This document shows, piece after piece, positions 44,658-54,479 of a DNA stretch of 64,000 bases (position 1 is the first letter of the stretch; every line of letters starts with the position of its first letter). This stretch comes from Phycisphaerae bacterium (lineage in GTDB: Bacteria > Planctomycetota > Phycisphaerae > UBA1845 > UTPLA1). The position numbers were made by a program, and so were the translations under genes. The notes beneath the pieces were generated by a model. That model saw nothing but the letters and a program-made list of their open reading frames with translations. It did no database searches and was not told where the DNA came from. The stretch covers positions 620,001 through 684,000 of the forward strand of contig JAHBXN010000001.1 in NCBI GenBank assembly GCA_019636475.1, in the 5' to 3' direction.

Positions 44658-46412
44658 CTATGTATTTGCCAGTCCCCGCCGGGCGCGATCGCTCTGATGG
44701 ATCAGGAGCACCCACATCAAGAGCGACTGCCCAAGCGCGATCGCTGCATAAGCCCATACGGGCATCTGACCGTAGCCGGTCAACTTGATCAGCATTGCGA
44801 TGCCGACCAGCGTCGAAACCGTGCCGAAGAAGGTCAGCGTCGACGCCGTGTAAAGCCAGGTCGAGAACTTGCTGTCCCAACTCAGACTCCGCGCTCCGAA
44901 AACAGCCGCCGCTACAAGGGCCACCACGGAAATCGCATACACATGCGTGCGAGGAACCACCCAGGACGTCAGCTTCACCTCCCACGTCTCCGATGTCGGC
45001 CAGATCGTCCAAAGCCAGTATGCGGCCGCGCCCGATACGATTCCAAGCGCAAGCACCACCCAGGTTCTGGCGCGTGCGTTGTCGATCAACATTCGGAGTC
45101 CCGCTGCGAAAATCACGCCGGCCATGAGCGCCGTCGCGTAGATCCACACATAAAGCAGGCTGATCCGGATCGTCGCCTTTCTTAATAACCCCTTGAGTTG
45201 CTCCGGTGAGTACGCCGGCCCTTCACCGCGACCATCACCCGAACCCAAAAACGGCAGCATCGATGCGGGGCCCTTCGCTGCGGAAGGCGTGCCGACTCCG
45301 GTGGTTGCACGGGCCGACATCGACATATCAGCGGCCTGCGAATAAGACAGGATCGCATCGCGACCCATTTCACGATCGACCGACAACGCAAATCCCAGCC
45401 ACGCCACTGCAAAAATCACTGTCAATGCCCCGACACCCAGCGCCAAATGCACCAGTACGCCAGAAAGCAGAATCAATTCGCCCACCATCACCCATCGCCA
45501 CGTCGGCACATACGCAATGTCACGGAGTTCGATCGGCGTCCAGTCCGTACCCTCGAAGGGAAATACCCTGAGCGCTCCGTCATGCACGCAGTAATACGCC
45601 ATCGCGGCGAGAATGACCGCATTCAGGAAGTGAATCGTTCGACCGCGCGAGTTGACCACGCCGATGACCGTCAGCAACAGTGCGATTCCCCAGTTGCACT
45701 CCGCCTTCCAAACGCGCGCCAACTCCGTCGCTGATTCGCCCAGCCGCCCGATCCATGCCGGTTCACTGAACCAGCCGCGCAACACGCCGACCCCCGCAAT
45801 CCCTGTGAATAACAGACCGATCACCGCTCCAAGCTTCGGTTCCTTCAAATCCGAGGCGGCATGCACAAGGTATGCAAGACCGACGCCAATCGTGATGAGG
45901 CACGGAAGCGTCGGCGAATCCCCGAACCAATGCACGAGTTTTGATTCGAGCAATCCGCTTGCGACATAGGCCGTTCCGCTGAACAGCATCGCCGACAGGA
46001 GGAAGCGAAGCACCTTTGTACCCGCAAGAAGCGCACTGATCGCCAACAGGACAACGCCGCCGGGCCAACGCGCCCACTCGATCCAAGACAGATTCACCGC
46101 CGTGCCGATCGGCTCGGTGGCGCCGGTTCTCGCAGCGCCCGCGGCGGCGCGGGGCCAGATAAATTCGCGCCATGCCTCTTCGGTTTGAAAGGCGACGAAA
46201 ACACCGAGCATCGCAATCGCGAAGCCCAGAAGAATCACAAACAAGCCGCGCTGATTCGCCCGCCCGCTGCCCGAACCGCTGTCGGCATGAACACGGACCG
46301 TCGGAACCGCCGATTGAGCGACCGCCGGCTTTACGCCGGACGGTTCGATCGGCGGACGAAGCGAGTAAGTTCCGACATCAGATGGCGTGGTTGTGTGAGT
46401 CTGTGCGTTCAT
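44658..46412 (-). CDS. Polytopic membrane protein of unknown function
   Basis: A 584-residue protein with about fourteen hydrophobic segments after a 55-residue soluble, Pro/Ser-rich N-terminus. One longer soluble loop lies around residues 350-400 (SMSARATTGVGTPSAAKG region). No transporter or enzyme motif is recognised, and the segments are not duplicated in an obvious way. ATG 46412 is used; a TTG at 46421 is in frame. The inverted repeat at 46479-46501 is upstream. Neighbouring genes give no clear clue. Confidence 0.75.
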   Translation of the reverse strand: MNAQTHTTTPSDVGTYSLRPPIEPSGVKPAVAQSAVPTVRVHADSGSGSGRANQRGLFVILLGFAIAMLGVFVAFQTEEAWREFIWPRAAAGAARTGATEPIGTAVNLSWIEWARWPGGVVLLAISALLAGTKVLRFLLSAMLFSGTAYVASGLLESKLVHWFGDSPTLPCLITIGVGLAYLVHAASDLKEPKLGAVIGLLFTGIAGVGVLRGWFSEPAWIGRLGESATELARVWKAECNWGIALLLTVIGVVNSRGRTIHFLNAVILAAMAYYCVHDGALRVFPFEGTDWTPIELRDIAYVPTWRWVMVGELILLSGVLVHLALGVGALTVIFAVAWLGFALSVDREMGRDAILSYSQAADMSMSARATTGVGTPSAAKGPASMLPFLGSGDGRGEGPAYSPEQLKGLLRKATIRISLLYVWIYATALMAGVIFAAGLRMLIDNARARTWVVLALGIVSGAAAYWLWTIWPTSETWEVKLTSWVVPRTHVYAISVVALVAAAVFGARSLSWDSKFSTWLYTASTLTFFGTVSTLVGIAMLIKLTGYGQMPVWAYAAIALGQSLLMWVLLIHQSDRARRGLANT

Positions 46413-46478
46413 ACGATGCAACTCGATCTCATTCCGGCCGCCAATGGGCGCGCACCCCGGGGCAGACGACGCCGACAG

Positions 46479-46501
46479 GCGACTATTACATATACAGTCG
46501 C
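46479..46501. promoter_or_regulatory. Inverted repeat GCGACT-N11-AGTCGC upstream of the polytopic membrane protein gene
   Basis: Perfect 6-bp arms (46479-46484, 46496-46501) flank an AT-rich 11-base centre containing TATAC. It lies 67-89 bp ahead of the minus-strand start, a promoter position, so an operator overlapping the promoter is possible. Short arms mean chance occurrence is not excluded. Confidence 0.3.
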
Positions 46502-46655
46502 ATCGGCAGCGCGTTTCGAATGCACGATGGAATTAGGCGATGATCGCGGAGTATTCGGCGGATTATAGGACCGCGCAATTATGGCCGCTCGTTGCGTGCG
46601 TGGATGGCAATACTGATACCTTATTTCGCCTCAGAAAAAGCGATGAAAAACATCA

Positions 46656-47342
46656 TTACTGGCCAAGTTTGGCGAGGAAATTCGCGACCTGGTGCGACGT
46701 AAAATCGTTCGCGGTTTGAACGCGGTCGATGATTGCCTGTGAATTCCAAGCTGTCGGAACCCCCCACCGCGCGTCCACTTCAATGAAGATCTGCCGCACG
46801 TCTTCAATTAACGTTTCGACTTTTACGGTGGCTTGCCAGTCCGGTTGACCCTCTCCCGGGAGCGGCGGAAGGAACATGCTGAGCCCCACGCCATGAACCG
46901 GCCGTCCGAGCGGCCCGAGCCGGTCATCGAGGTGAAGGCACTTTCCGCCGAGGAAAAGGCGCGCGTCCTCCGGGTCCGACTGAGCGGTCATGCGAATGAC
47001 CACGCCGGATCCGACCATCACCTTGGGTTCGAAGACTTCCTCGATTACAGCCATCGCAAGGCGAAGATTGTCAAAAAAGACGGAGAGCGGTGCTGTTGGG
47101 AATGAATCCTCGAAATTGAAGCCGTCGCGCTGCACGCTGAATCGCAGGTGGCTGCGGCGATCACCGTCGCTCTGTGGAGAGAGCAGGCGCCATGCAGCAG
47201 AATTGAATTCCTGACGCTGCCAGTCGAAACCTTCGTTCGCCTTCTTCTGAAATGCCTGCTTCTGCGCCTTGTCCATCGCGGCGACGGGGGCGAAGCGCAC
47301 CCCTGCATGAAGCCCTCGGGTCTTCAGCGTTTGCGGTCGCAT
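46656..47342 (-). CDS. Conserved-looking cytoplasmic protein of unknown function
   Basis: A 228-residue protein without signal peptide or membrane segment. It has an alternating alpha/beta pattern with FDWQRQEFNSAAWRLL, an LHLDDRLGPLGRPVHG turn and an acidic strand VDARWGV. No catalytic motif is recognised. ATG 47342 follows GGGGGA by eight bases. It lies 36 bp downstream of a TPR-like membrane protein on the same strand, so the two are probably co-transcribed. I have no function to offer. Confidence 0.7.
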   Translation of the reverse strand: MRPQTLKTRGLHAGVRFAPVAAMDKAQKQAFQKKANEGFDWQRQEFNSAAWRLLSPQSDGDRRSHLRFSVQRDGFNFEDSFPTAPLSVFFDNLRLAMAVIEEVFEPKVMVGSGVVIRMTAQSDPEDARLFLGGKCLHLDDRLGPLGRPVHGVGLSMFLPPLPGEGQPDWQATVKVETLIEDVRQIFIEVDARWGVPTAWNSQAIIDRVQTANDFTSHQVANFLAKLGQ

Positions 47343-47378
47343 ATGCAGCTTCCCCCTTCATGCAAGGACGACACACAG

Positions 47379-48302
47379 TTAGTGCGACCGCTCCGGACTG
47401 CCGGGTGCGGCCCCATCACCCTGCGGAACCGCGTCGTCAACCGGAGGCGCCGCCGGCGCATCGCCCTCTGTCGGCTGCTGTTCAGTCGACTCGGGTGCCG
47501 ACGAATTGGCACCTTCCGGTGAAATCGGGGAGTCATCGTCCATTGAAGCAGGGGTCTGCGGTGAACCATTCAACGACTCCGGCTGCGTCGGAGCGAGCGA
47601 CGGCGGGACCGTCAAACCCGGAATGGCCGAAGCGCCGGAGGGCGCAGCCGGAAACTCCGGCATCGGCGGCGGCGCGGCAAACACAACAGGCTCGGCCCAA
47701 TGCGAGAGCTGATTCAGGCGATAGGTGGCCTGCGCGACGAATGGAGAATCCGCAAGGCTCGGGTCAGCCTTGATCTTCTCGTACTGCTGCCGGGCTGCGT
47801 CGAAGTTGCCGGCGTCTTCGTCGAGCAAGGCAAGGCCGAACATCGCCGAAGCGCGCGTGACGGCGTCCTTGCTGGTTGTGGTCAGCGCGCGGCTGAAACC
47901 TTCCTTCGCGGCGGCCGCCATAGCCTCACGACTCATCTTTGACGGAGCGGAACCATCGGCCGGATTCAGCGGCCGTGTCAATTCTCCGAGGCATGCAGCG
48001 CCGATCCGCAACCACGCCATCTGAGTCACTTCGGGACTGATGCCCCGCCCGGCGACCGCCTTGCAACGTTCGATGAACCCGGGGAGGTCTTCATTTGTTG
48101 AATCAAACGACAACTCAGCGACATTGCTGTCAATCGTCGCCGCGCGGTGATTTGTATACCAGTAGCTCGCCATCACCACCACCAATGCTCCGACGATGAC
48201 CGCCGTGAGCAGGGTGGAGTTGCGTTTGAAGGATTCACCCAGCTTATCCAGGTGCTGGGACAATTCGTTGGTGCGGAGTTCCTGTCGTCGTTCGGCTTTC
48301 AT
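47379..48302 (-). CDS. Single-pass membrane protein with TPR-like domain (YfgM-type layout)
   Basis: A 307-residue protein. Residues about 32-50 form one membrane helix (LLTAVIVGALVVVMASYWY) after a helical cytoplasmic start. A TPR-like helical region (about 60-210) contains repeated Ala-rich helices such as SRALTTTSKDAVTRASAMFGLALLDE-type packing. The last 90 residues are Pro/Ala/Ser-rich and disordered. The layout resembles YfgM, an inner-membrane chaperone-associated protein, but the tail is different. Probable operon with the downstream 228-residue protein. Confidence 0.75.
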   Translation of the reverse strand: MKAERRQELRTNELSQHLDKLGESFKRNSTLLTAVIVGALVVVMASYWYTNHRAATIDSNVAELSFDSTNEDLPGFIERCKAVAGRGISPEVTQMAWLRIGAACLGELTRPLNPADGSAPSKMSREAMAAAAKEGFSRALTTTSKDAVTRASAMFGLALLDEDAGNFDAARQQYEKIKADPSLADSPFVAQATYRLNQLSHWAEPVVFAAPPPMPEFPAAPSGASAIPGLTVPPSLAPTQPESLNGSPQTPASMDDDSPISPEGANSSAPESTEQQPTEGDAPAAPPVDDAVPQGDGAAPGSPERSH

Positions 48303-48385
48303 CTCGTGCCCACCAACTTTGCGCCGGCGGGACCTCCTCGCATTTGACTTACCACGGCACGAAACACTCGGCCGCCGCGGCTCTG

Positions 48386-48811
48386 TCAGTATTTTCGTTT
48401 GATCTCAACACCGACCTGCGTTTGTGTTCCGCGGCCCTTCGGCACGGTCTCGATTCGTACTTCACATTTTTCGTCGGCGTTCTGATAACTCAGGAAGTAC
48501 ACTCCGTTTCGGAGTTCTTCGCTTTGAAGCTCCCAACCGCGCTCGGGCATTCGGGCCTGATAGAAGTTCTTGACGGCCAGCAAGGAATCCTTGCCCAGAT
48601 ACAAATGACGAATCTCTCGCTTTCCCGGGCTGCGATCGTGCGTTGATCGGCGCTCGTCAAGCGAGAAGTCCCGCGGAACCGGGATGTCCGCCACATAAGG
48701 CTGAGCGCGGGAATCCAGGATCGTCGGATCGTTGGAGTGCTGCTGGCAGCCCGCCAGAGCAACCGCCGAAATCAGGGCAAAACCGAGCAACAAGCAAAGT
48801 CGAGCAGCCAT
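48386..48811 (-). CDS. Small lipoprotein of unknown function
   Basis: A 141-residue protein with a clear lipoprotein signal (hydrophobic core then VALAGC at residues 17-22; Cys22 is the lipid site). The mature part holds PVPRDFSLDERRST, a helix (LLAVKNFYQARMPERGW) and a beta strand with SYQNADEKCEVRIE, as in small envelope proteins that bind each other or peptidoglycan. AGGTGAG lies six bases before the ATG. It is 83 bp upstream of nothing recognisable on its strand; function unknown. Confidence 0.75.
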   Translation of the reverse strand: MAARLCLLLGFALISAVALAGCQQHSNDPTILDSRAQPYVADIPVPRDFSLDERRSTHDRSPGKREIRHLYLGKDSLLAVKNFYQARMPERGWELQSEELRNGVYFLSYQNADEKCEVRIETVPKGRGTQTQVGVEIKRKY

Positions 48812-48966
48812 ATAGAACTCACCTGCTTCCGCCCCAGCGAATGAAACGTAACCATGCCAATGACATGGGCTTAACGGACCAAAGCTGCGTTAGCCTACGG
48901 CCCAGTCGCCCCCCTGTCAAATAATGAAACGTCACGGCGAACGCCCGCCCGAACTTCCTGGTTCGG

Positions 48967-49305
48967 TCAGTTGGGCCGTGCGGTGATCCAAATGACGTCG
49001 TCCCATGTAATGAAATAGACTTTCCCCTCGCCGAGACCCTTCACAATCAGGAATGCGTCGGTCGAACCTGAGAGCGTGCCGATCAGTTCACCCTGACTGG
49101 CGGTCGTGGCGTGGACCTCTAGCTTCATGTTGGCGTTTCCGTGTGATCCAAGCAGGCTTGCGAATTCCCCGTACCATCCCTTCTGCCCGCCGGAGGCCGG
49201 CTTCATCAGCGTCTGTGCCGGCGAAGTCTGATTCCAGCCGATGGCCACTCCAATCAAAAGTGCGGCGACGGCGACGACAAAGATGCGCGTCCATTTCGTG
49301 TTCAC
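48967..49305 (-). CDS. Small exported or single-pass membrane protein
   Basis: A 112-residue protein with a basic start and one hydrophobic segment (residues 8-24, FVVAVAALLIGVAIGW) that can be a signal peptide or anchor. A short globular beta domain follows (GELIGTLSGSTDAFLIVKG, then VYFITWDDVIWITARP). The GTG start at 49305 has AAGGAG six bases upstream, which supports a real gene. Family not recognised. Confidence 0.65.
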   Translation of the reverse strand: MNTKWTRIFVVAVAALLIGVAIGWNQTSPAQTLMKPASGGQKGWYGEFASLLGSHGNANMKLEVHATTASQGELIGTLSGSTDAFLIVKGLGEGKVYFITWDDVIWITARPN

Positions 49306-49562
49306 GAGAGTCTCCTTATTCGTGCTTGGCCAACCTTCAACGTTGCGAATTCGGGCGATCGCCCACGATTGGCCGGAGATTCTATAGGCAACCGCTGGAT
49401 ATGGTTAGCGTGTGATGACCGATGGGAGCCGGACGCTTCCGAATGATGGGCAATCATTCCACACAGACGTGCCGACAGACGTCGGAATCCACCGAGAGGA
49501 GAAACAAGGACTCCCGGCCGGCGCGGAACAGCAATCTCGCGACGAGAGGCAAGCAGACCGGA

Positions 49563-52500
49563 TCAAGCGCCGGATTCGCCGAATCCTTCGATCTCGATCG
49601 TGTCTCCCGTACCGAAGTCCGCGATCCAGAGGTCTTCGCCCGCCGACAACGCCGCCGAGAAGGGAGCCAGGTTTGCTGTCGAGCGAAGAATGTATCGCGT
49701 GTACGAGACGGTCGATTCGATGCGTTCGGCGTGCGAGTAGTCCTGCCTGACGAGGAACATTCCTCGCAAGGAGGACGGGTACGGCGTGCTCGAAGTGGTC
49801 ATGATGTGCTTTTCGGCGGTGAGCACCTGCGAAATCTTAATGCGACCGACGAGCAATTCCGAGTCGCCGCCAAGCGTGAGCGTCAGGACCGTGCCACTTC
49901 GTGAGGCGTCGATGATCGTATGCACGCTGCTGTGCAGGGCGTTGTATATCCGTACCGTGCGACCGACGAGTGTGGCCGGATCGAACGCGGAAGTCCCGAC
50001 ATCCGCCGTTACGGTCTTTGCGGAATAACTGAGCGTCGATACCGTGCCGGTCAGCGTCTGCGGCACGCTTAATGCCTGCGAGCCGGTCAGATGCGATCCG
50101 CCGGCCGCAAATGCACGTTCCCAGGTTGCGCCGACTCGCCCGAGCACAGACACAGCGGCATCGCTGGTCAGACCGGGCTCGAGCGTATAAGTAGCGCCCG
50201 GCTGGGCGGCAACTGAGATGGTGTCCGTCGTCGCGCCGCGCGGGACCTTCAGAACGACGGTTCGATCGGCGCCACTTCCGAGTGCGGCGTCCGTGCTGAC
50301 AGTCACCGGCCCTGTGATGATTGGCGATCGGGCAAGTTCCCACACGGTTACAAATGTCGTGCCCGATGCGTCCGCATAGCGTCGGAGCAGCATGTACTTC
50401 AGCACTGCGGGAATGATCTGAAGGGGTGAAGCGCGGCCATCGGCGACCACCAGTTCCTGTCCGGCATTTGGCGCGACATGGACGCGCAACATGCTGCCGT
50501 CGGTGTGGCTCCAATTTCCGGTCACCATGTTGCTGTGCGGCGAGCTTTGCCAGTTGTAGAGGAATGAGTATCCGCTGTAGAACGAGTTGTAACTTGGCGG
50601 GCCAGCCGCCGAGCCATTGTTCGCGCCATATGCGGTGAATGGACCGGCGAATGTTCCCCCGGTGACTGGCGCGGAGAGGTTTTCGCCGGACAGCGCAAAG
50701 CCGCCTTCATGTCCGTGCAGGCTGAGCACATGGTGCCCGCCACCCTTCACCCGGAATACATCCACGAGGTAGGCATCCTCGCCCACTTCGACGAGGACAA
50801 GCGTTCGCCGATACTGGGAGGTATTGGGATAACTGGTGGGCGCGTCCACATCGACGACGCTGAGATTCGTGCCACGATGGAATCGCAGCACTGTACCGCG
50901 ATCGTTCCCCTCCTGAGGCACACCATCGACCATGACCGTGTTGTGGCTGATGGTGTTTGCGGTCCAACCGAATCGGCCCGGCGTCGTGGCGTCCGCGAAG
51001 TCGGGATAACCCAGATCGGGCGAAATACGTGAACCGTGGGCGAATAGCTCGATGTTCAGCCGATCCTTGTGCCCGTGGTGCGACCGGATGCCGTAATTCA
51101 TACTAACGGCGACTTTGTCCGACCGATTGTTCAAAATGGCCATGCCGTAGCCGTCAAGCACGCGGCTTTGCTTGACCGGGTTGTAAAGCTGGGCATCCGC
51201 CAATGCGGCGTCAAAGACGTATTCATTCACGCATTCATCGAATGAGTTGAAAGGCAGATCGTCCTGTGGATGAAATTGAGCCAGCGCCCAGGCATACCGC
51301 GGGTCGCGCGTGATGCGATAGGCAATTTCGTAGGTTGAGGTCGGCGGCAGCATCTCCCGGGTGTAGATGTTTCCGGAGTCGCCGTTATTCGGGGTGAAGC
51401 CGCCTGCGCAAAGCAGTTCGAGCGGGGCATCGAACACGCGCGACATACGAGGCAATCCGAAGAGATCGATGCCCAACTGCGGTCCGATCTCGGCGATTCG
51501 TGAGAAATTCTCGACCCAATAGCCGTTATAGTTCGGCGAAGTGACAATCGGGAACCCGTCCTTAAAAATCACGTTGTAGAGTGCGTAATTGAAGCCTTCG
51601 TACGTGGCGGCGGCACTTGACTTGGCGAAGACAAGATTGCGCATGACGGATTCGGCCTGCGCGCTGTCTCGGACCAGCGCGGCGTGCATGATGGCGTTCT
51701 GGTGGGCGCCATAGGTGCCGTCGATGTCGAGCCGGTCGAAGGCTTCGAACGACTCTTCGAGCAGATTCGCCTCGATATTCCGCCGTATCTCGAGCGAGGT
51801 ACGCCAAGGCAAGCTGATGGGATTTTGTCCGACAAGGGTGTCAAACACCAGGTCGTATGCGATTGCGAGCGACCGCAGATTCTGGTATTCCCAGAGTGAA
51901 TTGACGATCTTGCCGGCTCGCTGACCGTAGATCGCGCTTTCGCGCGATTGGGTTCGGTAGTTCATCGACGGATAGACCGAAGCGATCCGATCGAGCATCG
52001 CGATTGCCTTGCGGGCATAGATCCGATCGCCCGTCACCGCGTACGCCTGCGCCAGCTTGAGCACGGCCGGGATCCATGTATTTCGATAATGCCAGTGCAC
52101 GGCATAAGCGACGAACCAGTACTTGCGGCCGTTGTTCGGATTGCGCCAGCCAAACCCATCGTCGGGATACGAACCCTGCAATCGCGACTGATCGATCAGT
52201 CCGGTGCGGTAATAAGCCGTGAAATCGTTGCTGGGGTACACTTCATTTCCGACAGGACACTTCAACTGATATGGGCGCTCGCGGTCCAGGATCCATGGAT
52301 ATGAGCCGTAGGCGTAGATGGCGGTGCCGTGAATGGGGCACCCGTCGGTCGATTCCGAAACGTCGATTGCGCGCGGAACCCGATGATCGGGAATGATCAG
52401 GTTCAACTGCTCGTCCGGCACGGAAACCCAGTAGTTGGCCCAGTCGATCAACTGCGCCTTGTAGGTGATGGAATTCGGATGTGTTGATGTCAGCATGCGC

Positions 52501-52949
52501 AGCTGCGCGAGCTGTTCGACGGAGTATTCCCGAACCCGCGTCTTGAGCGGCCACTGCGGCGTCCTCGAGTAGAGCGGCTGGCCCACGTTCGGCGCGATCT
52601 CGGTTGTGCTCGAGATTTCATCGCTGATTCCGATCTGACCGCTGCCGTCCGGCGGACAGGATGGGCACACACCCGGCGGGCCGGGAGGTTCCGGTGGATT
52701 GGTCGTTGGGCCGCGTGGCGTCGCATCGTCATTTCCGAGCGTGTTGTCCGACTTGGTCGCGCCGCCTCGAGATGAGATGTCCGAAGCCAGCCCGCTTTGC
52801 AGCAGCTCGGCGTCCTTCACATCGCAAGCCCCGATGCCTGCGCATGCGCCGATGAGGAGCGCGCACAATCGCACCGAGGTCGCTCGCCGCGGATTGTGCA
52901 TCCGAATCGGTCCGAAAAAGCGGAGCCCGTTACGAAAGTTGCTGGCCAC
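49563..52949 (-). CDS. Heparinase II/III-family lyase-like lipoprotein
   Basis: A 1128-residue exported protein. A hydrophobic N-terminal stretch ends GACAGIGACD, a plausible lipid-attachment signal, followed by a Gly/Pro/Thr-rich linker to about residue 110. The alpha/alpha toroid lies at about 140-560 and the heparinase II/III beta-sandwich at about 600-780, with GIRSHHGHKDRLNIELF, SHNTVMVDG and GGGHHVLSLHGHEGG carrying candidate catalytic His and Tyr residues. Relatives are polysaccharide lyases on heparin-like or alginate-like uronic chains. About 350 more beta-rich residues follow. GTG 52949 is used; ATG 52901 is possible. Confidence 0.85.
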   Translation of the reverse strand: MASNFRNGLRFFGPIRMHNPRRATSVRLCALLIGACAGIGACDVKDAELLQSGLASDISSRGGATKSDNTLGNDDATPRGPTTNPPEPPGPPGVCPSCPPDGSGQIGISDEISSTTEIAPNVGQPLYSRTPQWPLKTRVREYSVEQLAQLRMLTSTHPNSITYKAQLIDWANYWVSVPDEQLNLIIPDHRVPRAIDVSESTDGCPIHGTAIYAYGSYPWILDRERPYQLKCPVGNEVYPSNDFTAYYRTGLIDQSRLQGSYPDDGFGWRNPNNGRKYWFVAYAVHWHYRNTWIPAVLKLAQAYAVTGDRIYARKAIAMLDRIASVYPSMNYRTQSRESAIYGQRAGKIVNSLWEYQNLRSLAIAYDLVFDTLVGQNPISLPWRTSLEIRRNIEANLLEESFEAFDRLDIDGTYGAHQNAIMHAALVRDSAQAESVMRNLVFAKSSAAATYEGFNYALYNVIFKDGFPIVTSPNYNGYWVENFSRIAEIGPQLGIDLFGLPRMSRVFDAPLELLCAGGFTPNNGDSGNIYTREMLPPTSTYEIAYRITRDPRYAWALAQFHPQDDLPFNSFDECVNEYVFDAALADAQLYNPVKQSRVLDGYGMAILNNRSDKVAVSMNYGIRSHHGHKDRLNIELFAHGSRISPDLGYPDFADATTPGRFGWTANTISHNTVMVDGVPQEGNDRGTVLRFHRGTNLSVVDVDAPTSYPNTSQYRRTLVLVEVGEDAYLVDVFRVKGGGHHVLSLHGHEGGFALSGENLSAPVTGGTFAGPFTAYGANNGSAAGPPSYNSFYSGYSFLYNWQSSPHSNMVTGNWSHTDGSMLRVHVAPNAGQELVVADGRASPLQIIPAVLKYMLLRRYADASGTTFVTVWELARSPIITGPVTVSTDAALGSGADRTVVLKVPRGATTDTISVAAQPGATYTLEPGLTSDAAVSVLGRVGATWERAFAAGGSHLTGSQALSVPQTLTGTVSTLSYSAKTVTADVGTSAFDPATLVGRTVRIYNALHSSVHTIIDASRSGTVLTLTLGGDSELLVGRIKISQVLTAEKHIMTTSSTPYPSSLRGMFLVRQDYSHAERIESTVSYTRYILRSTANLAPFSAALSAGEDLWIADFGTGDTIEIEGFGESGA

Positions 52950-53441
52950 CTGACTTCTCCAAATTACGCAGATTCCTCTCCATTACTTACGATTCAAGCC
53001 GCGTGCTCTGCAAACGCGCAACGCGTGCAATGGGCTGGTCAGGGAATTTTCTGATGGCGATGGGACGCTTCGGACATCGGCCGCCGGCGCAGGCAAGGCA
53101 CTTGCGGCGCAGTCCACAAAAAATGGCGGTGTGCTCAGTGCGGTACTGAGTCTTTCGGACACCATTCGGGTCCGAATGCGCAGTTCACCTTGCGGCGCGC
53201 AAGCACACGCTCCCGTCCGCAAATTCAACCATCAGACGCCTGATGGACTATCGAGTTACTTACGGCAGAATCGTCCGTGGAACGACAGCGACGTCCCGCC
53301 TGATTCCCCTCAGGGTCCTGTAATCATGCCAAGAGCGAACTACGAAATCAATCAATAAATACCTGAGGAAAAGTGACAGTTGTCTCGCTTCGGCGCGCAC
53401 GAAGCGTGTGCAGGCAAACAGCATTCGAAGTGTGCGGTGGC
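52950..53441. other. Intergenic region with a small hairpin, no gene seen
   Basis: A 492-base gap between the lyase gene and the PEGA lipoprotein gene, both on minus. It holds a 7-bp stem, 4-base loop hairpin (CCATCAG-ACGC-CTGATGG, 53229-53246), a TCGGAC/GTCCGA repeat near 53156-53175, and no T-tract. Open frames inside lack ribosome sites and family features. Confidence 0.45.
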
Positions 53442-53888
53442 CTAGTCGACGACCGGCGCATCCTGAATTGCCCGCGTGCGAAGCTCTTCGCTCCGACGGA
53501 GCAGGTCGTCCTTGGTCGGAACCTCCGCAGGCTCGAGGACAAACGTGTCTATGACCTGATCGTCGCGAATCGTAAAGGGAACGAGGCACTCGGAAACCAG
53601 GTCGATCAGAGGCCATTGATACCAGGGAGCATTGAGCCGATGGTGGGTGGAAAGCGTTTTGTGGCCGTCCTTTCGGATAATGATGTCGTAGTCGCCATAC
53701 CAGGTGAAGGGCACGCGAACGGGCGATTGACCGACCTCCTGATCGTTCAGGACCACCGTCGCACCCTGCGGTTCGGTATTGATGGTCACGGTTCGCTCAA
53801 CACAGGAACAGATTATCAGGGCCAGGCCACCCAAAGGGACGAGGGCCGCACGGACGATTCGATTGGGGCAATCGGTGAGTTTGATCAT
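53442..53888 (-). CDS. PEGA-domain lipoprotein
   Basis: A 148-residue protein with a lipoprotein signal (hydrophobic core to LIICSC). The PEGA domain follows, with TINTEPQGATVVLNDQEVG and a matching SPVRVPFTWYGDYDI strand, as found in surface-associated bacterial proteins. The C-terminal 60 residues are helical. A longer open frame runs upstream to 54296 inside ruvX, but ATG 53888 has GGAGGT seven bases upstream and is the start. Role is probably surface binding or assembly; partner unknown. Confidence 0.8.
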   Translation of the reverse strand: MIKLTDCPNRIVRAALVPLGGLALIICSCVERTVTINTEPQGATVVLNDQEVGQSPVRVPFTWYGDYDIIIRKDGHKTLSTHHRLNAPWYQWPLIDLVSECLVPFTIRDDQVIDTFVLEPAEVPTKDDLLRRSEELRTRAIQDAPVVD

Positions 53889-53988
53889 CTGTGATACCTC
53901 CGAAACGGTCCAGATGCGGCGTAGTGTAGTCCCGTGCAGGGCTTTGGCAATTCGTGCGCCATGCGCCCGGCGGATTCGCCAATTGCGG

Positions 53989-54417
53989 TCATGGCGACGG
54001 CGATTGACCGCAATCAAGGTAGGCCTGAAGAATTTTCTGGGCGGCGATCCGGTCAATGAGGCCGCGTCGCCTGCGACGATCGACATTGGCGGCACCAAGC
54101 ACTTCATCCGCAGCAACAGAGCTGAGCCGCTCGTCCTGGAGATGCACGGGCCTTTTTGATAGTCGAGCGAGTTCATGGGCAAAACGGCGGGTAAGCGCGG
54201 TCTGCTCACTCTCGCTGCCGTCCATGTTGAGCGGTAGACCCACGACCAACTCGCTCGCCTCCTCCGACATCGCAATGTCCGCCACATTTCGGGCATCTCG
54301 AGTCACATCGTTGCGGCCTTCAACCACGCGAAGCGGTATCGCCAGGCGCACCTGCGGATCGGCAATTGCGATGCCGATCCGCTTTCGGCCGTAGTCAATT
54401 CCAAGAATCTTTGACAT
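53989..54417 (-). CDS. ruvX: RuvX/YqgF-type Holliday junction resolvase homologue
   Basis: A 142-residue RNase H-fold protein, similar in length to the usual 140-150. Seen: the first acidic motif GIDYGRKRIGIAIAD, VVGLPLNMDGSES, the DERLSS motif, and a late Asp in LIDRIAAQKIL. In bacteria it acts in pre-16S rRNA 5' processing and is proposed to resolve Holliday junctions. An in-frame ATG at 54462 would add 15 residues, but homologues begin near MSKILGIDYG at 54417. It sits 62 bp downstream of the ManC gene on the same strand, though the two need not be functionally linked. Confidence 0.92.
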   Translation of the reverse strand: MSKILGIDYGRKRIGIAIADPQVRLAIPLRVVEGRNDVTRDARNVADIAMSEEASELVVGLPLNMDGSESEQTALTRRFAHELARLSKRPVHLQDERLSSVAADEVLGAANVDRRRRRGLIDRIAAQKILQAYLDCGQSPSP

Positions 54418-54479
54418 GGGTGCGACTTCAATCGGACGCAGGAACTTCCTGGAAAGCGACAAGTTTCAATGCGAGTTTC

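Noticed and set aside
53131-53358. 75-codon open frame on + in the 492-base gap
   Set aside because: No ribosome site, low-complexity composition and no family feature; treated as non-coding.
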